The position numbers and the translations under genes are program-made. This document shows, piece by piece, positions 48,368-57,670 of a stretch of DNA of 64,000 bases. Below the pieces are notes generated by a model. It was not told where the DNA came from, searched no databases, and saw nothing but the letters and a program-made list of their open reading frames with translations. The stretch covers positions 1,302,001-1,366,000 of the forward strand of contig JANVFP010000011.1 in assembly GCA_027919835.1 (NCBI GenBank). Direction: 5' to 3'. Numbering within the stretch: position 1 is the first letter of the stretch; every line of letters starts with the position of its first letter. This DNA is from Lentinula raphanica. Its lineage: Eukaryota > Basidiomycota > Agaricomycetes > Agaricales > Omphalotaceae.

Positions 48368-48373
48368 AACTGC

Positions 48374-49093
48374 AGAAGGTGTAGCAGATTTCTTTTACCA
48401 AGAGATCTTCCGCCTTCATGGAATTCCCAGACGGTTCGTATCAGATCGTGGACTGCAGTTCGCGGCAGATGTGATGCGACAATTATTGAAACGTCTGGGA
48501 ATTGAATCCGCCCTCACGACAGCCTATCACCCAGAAACTAATGGGCAAACAGAACGTGCAAATCAGGAGATAGAGCGATACATCCGAATGTACGTAAGTC
48601 GACGACAAGATGATTGGGACAATCTCCTCCCTACTGCTGAATTTGTCATTAATTCTCGAATCCACTCCGCTCATTCATATTCCCCTTTCGAAACACTCTA
48701 CGGCTATACACCTGAATTCAACATTCCAATCGGAATCTGGAACAAATTCCCATCAATTGATAAACAATTGGAATTGCTGAAACATGCAAGAGAGGATGCC
48801 GAAGCAGCTTTACGTATGAGCAAAGAGCGGATCAGAGAAGAAGTCCGAGGGGAAGCACCGACATTTGATGTAGGCCAACCAGTCTGGCTTTCCCTCAACA
48901 AATTAAAGATACGACAAAAGAATCAGAAGCTCGGAAGCAGACGACTTGGACCGTTCGAGGTGGTAGAAAAGACAGGTCCACTAACATACCGACTCAATCT
49001 TCCGTCGTGGATGAAAATCCATGATAACATACATGTGAACCGGCTGTCGCCCTGGAAGGGTCGTGAATGCGCCTACAACAGTGTGTAATACAC
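48374..49093 (+). pseudogene. Gypsy integrase C-terminal half
   Basis: After the nested insertions the integrase frame resumes exactly in phase. It holds the second catalytic Asp ([12 protein letters not shown]), the catalytic Glu region ([19 protein letters not shown]) and the C-terminal SH3-like part ([33 protein letters not shown]). It ends [10 protein letters not shown], then abruptly reads into 33 bp of dioxygenase gene sequence (49061-49093) before the 3' LTR. No polypurine tract or chromodomain is left, so the 3' end of the internal region has been lost. Confidence 0.9.
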
Positions 49094-49663
49094 TGTCGTG
49101 ACATCTGACATCAATCACACCTCCTGCTTCATTATCAATCCTCTTCTCATGCTTTATTATCCTCCTCTCGCGTTCTGTCACCATTCTTCCTTCTATTCTC
49201 GCACTAGAGTCCTTGTGTTATTGTTCTTCATATCTGTCTCTCGCGCTGTCACTACTCCTTATCTTTCCAACCATTCTCATTCGCTCTTCGCCTTTCACAT
49301 TCTCGCACTACACCTTTTACATTCTCGCATTATTGTATTTTCCAATCTTCTTCACTCACGCTGTTCATCTTTACTGCTTTGGGTACTTATTGTTTCACTC
49401 AGTATAAATACCACTGTAGCTAGACTCCTGGTTCCCTATCTCGACCTCTTGGTCATTGGGAACTAGGTTCGTATTTGTATCCTACTCACACTCAATACTA
49501 CTAACTTGGTCATTGGGAACTAGCTTGTCTTTTCCTTCTGAAGCCCTAGTGATTGGCCCTTTGTGCCCTCACTGCTGCTGAGATCAACCTCCCCCTTACC
49601 CTGTATAGGGTTGTGCTTGTGCTTGTGCTCGTGTCATCCTTCTGTGCTAACTCATTCGGGACA
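49094..49663 (+). repeat. 3' LTR of the Gypsy element
   Basis: 570 bp, the same as the 5' LTR except for a 22-bp tandem duplication (about 49308-49331, CATTCTCGCACTACACCTTT) and a few substitutions. It ends ...CGGGACA and is followed by the target duplication TACAC (49664-49668). Confidence 0.9.
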
Positions 49664-50258
49664 TACACCAAGGTTATGGAAAAAGACAAGATCGTTCGAA
49701 ACTATAGAGCATCGATGAGACAGAGATCAACATTCACATAAATTGAAGAGTAGGACGACGTACCTTCGGAGCGATAGCAGGTCCTTGCATCTTATACAAC
49801 ATATCTCGAACTTTCTTCAATTCGGTGATATGAGCGCCATCAGGATACAACGCGCCTTCCTTACTCGCTCCCGCAGGTAGTGGGTCCACGATAAGCTCCG
49901 CAGCAGCACACGGATAAACTGGAAATGCAGATTTCCCGTCAAAGGAGTCTTCCAAACCACCGGAAGCTCCAAACCCTCGTTCTTCATTTCTAGGCCGGCG
50001 GTGAGAGTAGGGGCCATCCAGACATACAGATGAGGTGCATATCGCACTTTGCTTCGGACTTTGGGTAGGATATCGAACAACGTCTTCCCTCTCACGAAGG
50101 CTGTGGTTCCCCGAGGCACTTCGAGTTCATCGACCGTTCCATCGGCGTAGCGACAAATCTGAATGTTCACCTTTGGGAACGTGGATACCATAGAGTAGTG
50201 ATCTTGAAGGAGACAAATCGTAAAATGCAGCGTCGATATGCCATCGATAGAACCGCAT
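49664..50258 (-). pseudogene. TauD/TfdA-type dioxygenase pseudogene, central segment
   Basis: On the minus strand this holds most of the catalytic domain: RMRFYRWHIDAA (the HxD iron ligands), CRYADGTVDELEVPRGTTAF, KTLFDILPK, YAPHLYVWMAPT, AAAELIVDPLPAG, YPDGAHITELKKVRDMLYKM. NDLVFFHNLGV comes just before the LTR. At least two frame changes (near 50165 and near 49930) show decay. The family uses 2-oxoglutarate, O2 and Fe(II) to hydroxylate small substrates such as taurine or sulfonates; in basidiomycetes the substrate is usually unknown. Interrupted on the right by a TIR element at 50259. Confidence 0.85.
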
Positions 50259-51282
50259 CAGGAAAAATGTACTGAGCCCTCAGCCACTCAAAGCTGCTCT
50301 CAGGCCCCCTAGAGCCTTTCAAGGCTTTGGAGCCCCCAAAGCTTGCAGAGATACCCCCCAAATCCTAGGCACTCTCAGCCACCTGAAAGTCCTGAGATAT
50401 TCTTTGGGGTGCTTTGGGGTGCTTTGAAGTGCTTTGAGGGTCTTTGAGGATCTTTGAGTGTCTTTGAGTGTCTTTGAGGATCTTTGAGGTGCTTTGGGAT
50501 GCTTTCAAAAGCAAATAATATGAATAAAATCAATCGATTCCTCTTATTTCTATTTTACATTACATTCTATTTTATTTTATTTTATATTCTAGTATTATGT
50601 AATTTCTAATTATTATATTACATAAGACTTATATAATTACAAGAATTTGTAATGTACTATTTAGATTATCAAATTATATAGGGAATCTAATCTATAAATG
50701 TCATATATGAAGTCCTTCATTGAGATATGATAACATATATAACATGTAGATTTGTAGTTAATATAGCTATATATGTGTTTTGACCAGGTGACAAACTTTT
50801 TGATTGTACATGGTTCACGGTGGCAGGCCAAATATGCCATTGAAATAAGATCTTGTCAAAGTTGTCAATTGGAGTTGTTAATGCATGTATCTTCTAGATT
50901 AAGAAAGTTCTGCAATGCACTTATCTAATTCCCTATTTGAATGATGTTTTCTTCATTGAATTTGATATTAAAAAGTTGCTACAAAGCTTTGCAAAGACTC
51001 TCAAAGACTCTCAAAGATCCTCAAAGATCCTCAAAGCACTTCAAAGCACCACAAAGCAGTTTAGTGACCTGGGTAACCTGGGCAGCCAAGGCCATTGAGG
51101 CACTTTCAGAGTCTCTAGGAATTAGCCATTTCTTGAAGTGCTCTCAGATTAAAGTATATTTCTTTGAGGTTGCCTAAGAAATGCCCATTTTCCTCAGTGC
51201 TTTCTAGCTCTTCCAAGCATGTAGGCCCTCTAGAGAGCCTCAAAGATACTCACAGTTGCCTAGGCCTAGAGTGTTTTTCCTG
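50259..51282. mobile_element. 1,024-bp TIR element, CAGGAAAAAT family, copy 2
   Basis: The left end is CAGGAAAAATGTACTGAG and the right end is the inverse of CAGGAAAAACACTCTAGG. AT flanks both sides (50257-50258, 51283-51284). Removing it joins the host pseudogene frame exactly at GITRM/RFYRWHID. Both subterminal regions carry (CTCAAAGATC)-type arrays in inverted orientation (50400-50510 and 50990-51055); the centre is very AT-rich. No transposase is encoded. Confidence 0.8.
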
Positions 51283-51420
51283 ATGCGAGTGATTCCCTTG
51301 GCTTCGTCTTCAGGTGTCACCCTGCCACCTCAGAGATGGCACATCTATGCTTGAAGCTGGAAAGGGTTTTCAGCGTTCATCAGTCGTTTTCGAAATTCTG
51401 GGCTTATCTTGGTCCAGCTC
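51283..51420 (-). pseudogene. TauD/TfdA-type dioxygenase pseudogene, 5' segment
   Basis: The minus strand shows TPEDEAKGITRM running into the central segment once the TIR element is removed. Farther upstream, across stops, is TKISPEFRKRL, a conserved helix of this family. The first exons, which should hold the N-terminal third, are not recognisable up to 52.0 kb. Confidence 0.7.
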
Positions 51421-52031
51421 ATCTGTTGCATCCAACCACTTCCAAGGCTAAGCCAATGCGAGTGTATCTCGAACAGCAAGTAACATCAATATCCACGAAG
51501 TCCGAGGCACTTGTGAGCCTTAAAGATTTCTACAACCTTCCCAGTCGTCGCGTCTTTGCCCTTCGTTCGTGAGATTCAAGCTCTGGCTCAGAGATTGGAG
51601 AGGGACGCGTGAGCGGGCGTTCAGCATGCAAATACTGATGTTGCATCAAGTTTTATGTGAGCCAAGGAGCTTCTCTGGGGATATCTCAATTAGTTCAGAA
51701 CCTGGTGAAAATACACCGCTCACTTTCTCTGCATCATGAGTGCTGGACAATCCCAGTTATCCTATTCGCGGAAGGACGGACGTTAGGACGGAGGCTCGAG
51801 AACGAGCTGTACTGTGTATTTTGGTCTGCGATTCCTGAGAAGAGATGAAAAGTAGGGTGATACAAGATAGATAGCGCCGAACGATAGGCGGACGGTATGA
51901 TTTGAGGTCGATGAGATCACGATCTGAAATTGAGAAATAAATCGCCACTGAGACGAACGTGAATTCAACATCATGAGGGAGGACAAATAAGCGTACGATT
52001 TGACATGAATCTGGATTGAGTAGTAGATAAC
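51421..52031. other. Unassigned stretch
   Basis: About 600 bp, possibly holding decayed 5' exons of the dioxygenase. I found no further conserved segment. Confidence 0.35.
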
Positions 52032-52192
52032 GAGATTGAAGAGATCGAGTCAAATCGTAGAGAGATTGAAGAGATCGAGTCAAATCGTAGAGAGATTGAA
52101 GAGATTGAGTCAAATCGTAGAGAGATTGAAGAGATCGAGTCAAATCGCAGAGAGATTGAAGAGATCGAGTCAAATCGCAGAGAGATCGAGAC
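52032..52192. repeat. 30-bp tandem repeat, about 5 units
   Basis: Units GAGATTGAAGAGATCGAGTC + AAATCGTAGA follow each other five times with one or two substitutions. In translation the plus strand gives ERLKRSSQIV repeats and the minus strand YDLTRSLQSL repeats. This is a minisatellite, not a coding region. Confidence 0.85.
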
Positions 52193-52398
52193 CTAGAGCA
52201 TGTTCTTCATCAACAGAGAACACGATTCGTACACCGGCATACCTATCTTAGGGAATTCATGTAGTGATTGTTGTGCGTGTTGCTTCTGATACTTGATACT
52301 AGACTAGGCTTCAATACATTTGATGGATACATAGAATATTTAGCTAGAACTTCTGAGATTCAGCCAAAGGATTCCGATTCGAGGAGAAGACACGTACC

Positions 52399-52898
52399 TC
52401 ACGCCCCTGCAGCTCTAACGAGCAGCGGACATACTATATGCCTCCATGTGAACTGCCTATTCGTTGAGAATCTGAAAACCTCTACATGTGTTCTTCGGCC
52501 TAGAGACAAGGTTTGAGACTTAAGAGTAGTGAAAAGAGAGATACATACAGTAGCGACAACGAATTCGAGGTCTATCTGTGCTCCAGGATTCCAACAATAG
52601 ATGAACTAAAGATTCTAAAAGAACGGGATTGGTTAGTATATCGATGAACAAGGGAGGACTTACCGGATCTTTGTCTCCTCAAAACCACAATCGGCGGCAT
52701 CCATCTTCGAGTAGAACATGGACACAGCCGATCCCATTCACGTTTTCGACGTGCAAAGTTCCGGGTCATGCCAACCTTCCACAAATGACCGTTATCGACG
52801 TAAGCGTAAAGAAATCCAGGACCATCCGCGAGTGATGTTGAACGCGACTGTCGAGAAGTGTAAAGCACACACAATACGCGATGAGATCGTCTGGACAT
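52399..52898 (-). CDS. GIY-YIG-like domain protein of basidiomycete type
   Basis: Three exons (52664-52898, 52549-52614, 52399-52499) join in frame to 133 residues. The core reads GFLYAYVDNGHLWKVGMTRN, then ARRKREWDRLCPC, RRWMPPIVVLRRQRSESLVH, and RPRIRCRYCRRTHVEVFRF. The order Y-x-Y / K-x-G-M-T / R(R)K..W / E..vH fits the T5orf172/MUG113 branch of the GIY-YIG nuclease superfamily. That branch is greatly expanded in mushroom genomes and of unknown role. The usual longer N-terminal region is missing or in unrecognised upstream exons. The final helix (IVCPLLVRAAGA) is complete. Activity as a nuclease is not established. Confidence 0.72.
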
Positions 52899-53409
52899 GG
52901 CTTCAGAGTAGTGGTAGAATGACTGTATGTTTACTGAACAGATATTGTTAGAAAAGAAGACAGAAACAGTGAGGAAATGAAAAAGACCTGGTTGAATGTG
53001 GTGGAAGGGGTGAGGATGGATATTGTCGATGGGATCAGATGAAGTAATAATTTGTAGTCATTTATCGCTGCAGGAAAAGGCTGTATTAGTCTAGGAAAGT
53101 TGTGTACACGCAAAGCATAACTCCGGTCACTCAACCACGTTAAAAAAAGTCTTCATTTTCTACAACGTCCTACCCAACGTTCAAGCACGTTAAGCACGTT
53201 GATTCGAGGGCGTAATCGTAGTTGAAGCGAGATTCTTCTCTATGCTATCAACATCTATCGTCAGCTTCTGAGTGCTCTACCTGCAAACTGGCACTCACAT
53301 TGATTTGTTTTTGACATAGACCAGTACTGCCTGGTGATGTTCCAGGCATGCCCGAAGCCATTCTACTGTGGGTGAGACTATGAAAACAAGAGATTTAGGA
53401 AACGCCACT
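52899..53409. other. Unassigned stretch, perhaps extra exons of the Zn2Cys6 gene
   Basis: On the minus strand the frame VEWLRACLEHHQAVLVYVKN (about 53300-53400), ending at a gtgagt donor, may be a further exon of the split transcription factor gene if a gtttgt donor near 53438 is used. The rest shows no conserved segment. Confidence 0.35.
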
Positions 53410-53550
53410 TCATCTTTGGATATGAAGAAACGGAGACAAACCGGGAGGGTAGGGGGAATGTGAAATGGAGATCGGTGTGCTACTTGGAGAGTCATAGGAG
53501 GACGAGGGAGATTCGGATTGGTGGAGATGGGGATCATGTAGCATCACGGC
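53410..53550 (-). pseudogene. Zn2Cys6 transcription factor gene, distal part after the foldback insertion
   Basis: Directly left of the foldback element the minus strand continues the frame of the regulator (MLHDPHLHQSESPSSS and a Ser/Pro-rich linker) to a stop at 53410 or an intron shortly before it. The junction is exactly in phase with the upstream half when one target-duplication copy (GCCGTG) is kept. Confidence 0.7.
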
Positions 53551-56500
53551 CAGCTGATACTGTAAAACTTTTGTAAAAAGTACTGATAAGTTATCGGGTA
53601 CCTATTGCAAATAGTTGTGATAACCCGGAGGGGGTCCCGGAAATGGCCCCGGGGGGTGGTCATGCCTGTCACCACCTGTCACATATGGCTTATATTTACT
53701 GTTTTGAGTAATTAATAATCATCCAGATATTAAATAAGCAGTACATTTTCAAAAAAACCCGAAAATTCATAAAAATTCATAAAAAACCTAAAATGACCTG
53801 ATTAGGTCAGATCAGGATATGTAAGCAAATGACCTCATATGATAAAAAATGATGTAGGGCCAATCTAGGTACTAAAAATAGCCCAAAAGATCACTAAAAA
53901 TGCAAAAAATATTTAGGGATGGTATAGAGCCTATTGCAGGCCCAGGCACATCAAAGTTACCAAAAAAGGAAAAAAATTGATCATGATCTCATCTTGTAGC
54001 AAAAAATCTGAAAAAAATCCTAAAAATAGTCAAAAAATTCAGGGGTGCCTTGTTGGCCCTGAAAATGCAAAATAAAAAAAATACGCGACAAGTGTAAAAA
54101 TTTTAATCACTCCAAATCATTCTAAATCCACTATACAGTCAGTATATATGATGTATATGCTATATTTAGCATCCTAGTACCTTTATTGGGCTAAAAATAG
54201 AACTTGATCTCATCTGATAGCAAAAAATCTGAAAAAATCATTAAAAATACTCAAAGAATTCAGGGGTGCCTTATTGGCCCTGAAAATGCAAAATAAAAAA
54301 ATTTACACGACACAATTGAAAAACAATATCACTCCAAATCATACCAAATCCACTACACAGTCAGTATATATCATGTATATACTATTTATAGCACCACTAG
54401 TACCCTCAATTACTTATATCACTCAAGAATCATACCAAACTGAATGATTTGGGGAGTAAATATATTGTACATGATATTTTAGCACACCTAGTACCCTTAA
54501 TGACTCAGAACAATTTATATTACTCAATATGTTCAGTACACTTAACACTCATCAAACCTCACACATGAAAACTCATAACAGTACTTATATGTATTATACT
54601 TAACACAGTTGACAATGAAAATACTCAAAACAGTATTATCAGTCACTATACTTAACACACTTAACAGTCAAAAAGTCGAAACAATGTTACTTTATATACA
54701 TAACACACTCATTGTTATACTATAGCACACTTATAACAACAAGTTTTGGGCGCTTATGGGCGCTTATTTGGTGTTTTTAAGTCGAAATTCATTAATAGCA
54801 CACTCAATAATTTTTGTCTGGGCTCTATATTGTGTAAGGATGTTGTTTATATCATACTACACTTGATACAACTCGGAGAACTCAAGATTACAGCTTTTGG
54901 AACTGGCTATATTGTGATCTTTTGAAATAAAACAGTGTTTTATATAAATGTCAATGCATATGTTCATGTAATGCAAGTATACTGATGGTGGTTCATGAGG
55001 GAATCACTCCTACAGTCTATTAGAAGTGTCTGGACATGGTTCAGATACTCACTATGACTATTGGACTCTGTGATATACATGTACATGTTTCATGTACACT
55101 TTAGATGTCTACACTTACATGTAACAATAGATGTCATATTCAATGACCCACATTACAGATCTCTTTGCTGTATCACATAGGGTTAGCATAGAATAGGTTG
55201 TAGGATGACTCTTCTCATGACCCAGTAGCAGTTTGACTTCATAACATGGGTGTATGCATTGACATTTACATAAAACACTGATTTATTTCAAAAGATCACA
55301 ATATAGCCAGTTCCAAAAGCTGTAATCTTGAGTTCTCCGAGTTGTATCAAGTGTAGTATGATATAAACAACATCCTTACACAATATAGAGCCCACACAAA
55401 AATTATTGAGTGTGCTATTAATGAATTTCGACTCAAAAACACCAAATAAGCGCCCATAAGCGCCCAAAACTCGTTGTTATAAGTGTGCTATAGTATAACA
55501 ATGAGTGTGTTATGTATATAAAGTAACATTGTTTCGACTTTTTGACTGTTAAGTGTGTTAAGTATAGTGACTGATAATACTGTTTTGAGTATTTTCATTG
55601 TCAACTGTGTTAAGTATAATACATATAAGTACTGTTATGAGTTTTCATGTGTGAGGTTTGATGAGTGTTAAGTGTACTGAACATATTGAGTAATATAAAT
55701 TGTTCTGAGTCATTAAGGGTACTAGGTGTGCTAAAATATCATGTACAATATATTTACTCCCCAAATCATTCAGTTTGGTATGATTCTTGAGTGATATAAG
55801 TGATTGAGGGTACTAGTGGTGCTATAAATAGTATATACATGATATATACTGACTGTGTAGTGGATTTGGTATGATTTGGAGTGATATTGTTTTTCAATTG
55901 TGTCATGTAAATTTTTTTATTTTGCATTTTCAGGGCCAATAAGGCACCCCTGAATTCTTTGAGTATTTTTAATGATTTTTTCAGATTTTTTGCTATCAGA
56001 TGAGATCAAGTTCTATTTTTAGCCCAATAAAGGTACTAGGATGCTAAATATAGCATATACATCATATATACTGACTGTATAGTGGATTTAGAATGATTTG
56101 GAGTGATTAAAATTTTTACACTTGTTGCGTATTTTTTGTTATTTTGCATTTTCAGGGCCAACAAGGCACCCCTGAATTTTTTGACTATTTTTAGGATTTT
56201 TTCCAAATTTTTTGCTACAAGATGAGATCATGATCAATTTTTTTCCTTTTTTGGTAACTTTGATGTGCCTGGGCCTGCAATAGGCTCTATACCATCCCTA
56301 AATATTTTTTGCATTTTTAGTGATCTTTTGGGCTATTTTTAGTACCTAGATTGGCCCTACATCATTTTTTATCATATGAGGTCATTTGCTTACATATCCT
56401 GATCTGACCTAATCAGGTCATTTTAGGTTTTTTATGAATTTTTATGAATTTTCGGGTTTTTTTGAAAATGTACTGCTTATTTAATATCTGGATGATTATT

Positions 56501-56664
56501 AATTACTCAAAACAGTAAATATAAGCCATATGTGACAGGTGGTGACAGGCATGACCACCCCCCGGGGCCATTTCCGGAACCCCCTCCGGGTTATCACAAC
56601 TATTTGCAATAGGTACCCGATAACTTATCAGTGTTTTTTACAAAAGCTTTACTGTATCCTGTGT
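53551..56664. mobile_element. Foldback element, copy 2 (inserted in a Zn2Cys6 regulator gene)
   Basis: The 3.11-kb element begins CAGCTGATACTGTAAAAC and ends ...ACTGTATCCTGTGT. It is flanked by the 6-bp direct repeat CACGGC (53545-53550 and 56665-56670). Left arm about 53551-54965 and right arm about 55255-56664 are nearly perfect inverted copies of about 1.41 kb, separated by a loop of about 290 bp that is shared with copy 1. It has only short, arm-duplicated open frames. Each arm carries a GC-rich subterminal block and many short direct motifs (TACTTAACACA, GCACACCTAGTACCC). Confidence 0.93.
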
Positions 56665-57026
56665 CACGGCAGGGGAAATGTATTCTGGATCTTCAAGCTC
56701 ACGAACTCGTTGTTCCAGTCGTTGTATGGTCTCGCATAAGATTTGCGTACGCGTCTTGCCTTTGCCATCATCGTACTCACAACCTTCGGGTTTTTTGGCA
56801 TGAGTACACTGTTGACATGCGGGTCGATTACCATCGCATCTCTGAATGTGGCGTCAATAAGTATGGCTTCGGAATGTGGCCTAGCTAAGTAATTACCATC
56901 TTCCTTTTCCTGATGGCAGCGATCAGCACGAATCCTCCAAAGGAGAGATATGACTCACCTGCATCGTAAGCAAGCTTTTCCTCTTTGAAGGGTACCTTTG
57001 TCGGTGAAAGTAGGCTTATTGGCCAT
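56665..57026 (-). pseudogene. Zn2Cys6 transcription factor gene, 5' part (split by foldback element)
   Basis: Exon 56959-57026 (MANKPTFTDKGTLQRGKACL), a 13-nt micro-exon 56897-56909, and exon 56665-56841 join in frame. They give the full binuclear cluster CLRCRKRKMRCDGNRPAC followed by QQCTHAKKPEGC, with six correctly spaced Cys (C-X2-C-X6-C-X6-C-X2-C-X8-C). A coiled-coil dimerisation helix (ILCETIQRLEQRVRELEDPE) follows. This is a fungal DNA-binding regulator of the Gal4 class. The reading frame then enters foldback copy 2 at GCC GTG; the disrupted gene should be inactive or truncated. Confidence 0.85.
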
Positions 57027-57496
57027 AATTACAATAGTTCTGCGGACTGCGGATAAAGCTGTAAAAGGGGAACAGACGCCGTGGCCGCTGGGTAGAAAGC
57101 CGAGAGAACGCAAGAAAGGGGAACAAGGCGACGAAGACCGGAAACTAGAGGGAGAGAGAGAATTTTGCGACGCAGAGCATGAAAAAAGCGTCTAAGAAGA
57201 CGGAAGCCTAGAGAACAAGAAATAGCCCATAGGACCCTGCACCTTGTCCCGTATTAAAGGAGAATCCGTGTTTTGGGCCAGCACAGCCGATGCAGCAGCG
57301 GCAGCTGCCTCGCGTTCTCTCTTGGTCTTGTTATACGCCGTACCAAAACCATAACCAGGAAGGAATGCACCTCTAGCCACCTGTAGCTGTAGGTTTTATG
57401 CATAACAAGTGGGCAAGTCCCTGAGGCCCATTTTGCATAACAGCGGGGCACTAATCCACTCAGTCAATAAATGAATATTTAAACTGGGATTAAGCA

Positions 57497-57562
57497 CTGA
57501 ATCAGACCCCTCCCTAATGTTGGGGTTAGCATAGAACATTAGGGAGGGGTCTGATTCAGTGC
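57497..57562. repeat. Perfect inverted repeat (hairpin)
   Basis: The sequence GCACTGAATCAGACCCCTCC followed by CTAATGTT is repeated in inverse orientation after a spacer of about 10 bp. It could extrude as a cruciform or fold as RNA, or mark the joined ends of another small element. Confidence 0.7.
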
Positions 57563-57576
57563 CAAACATGAGCCAA

Positions 57577-57670
57577 TAAGGGTTAGGGGGTTAGGGGTTG
57601 GGTTGGGTTAGGGTTAGGGGTTTGGTTAGGGGTTAGGGTGGTTAGGGGTTGGGTTAGGGGTTAGGGGTTG
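57577..57670 (+). repeat. Telomere-like TTAGGG-type repeat block
   Basis: About 95 bp of GGTTAGGG, GGTTGGG and GGTTAGGGG units on the plus strand. TTAGGG is the common fungal telomere repeat, so this is an interstitial telomere-like tract. It lies inside a transposable element, not at a chromosome end. Confidence 0.8.

Larger units (their letters stand above)
39659..49663 (+). mobile_element. Ty3/Gypsy LTR retrotransposon with nested insertions
   Basis: Two LTRs (39659-40206 and 49094-49663, both TG...CA) flank gag, protease, reverse transcriptase, RNase H and integrase in the Gypsy order. A direct repeat TACAC flanks the whole (39654-39658, 49664-49668). The body is interrupted at 44597-48367 by a foldback element and a solo LTR. 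Without these it is about 6.2 kb. It sits in an exon of a dioxygenase gene, in opposite orientation. Stops in gag (TAG 41138) and reverse transcriptase (TGA 42999) and a frame change near 42500 make this copy defective. Confidence 0.93.
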
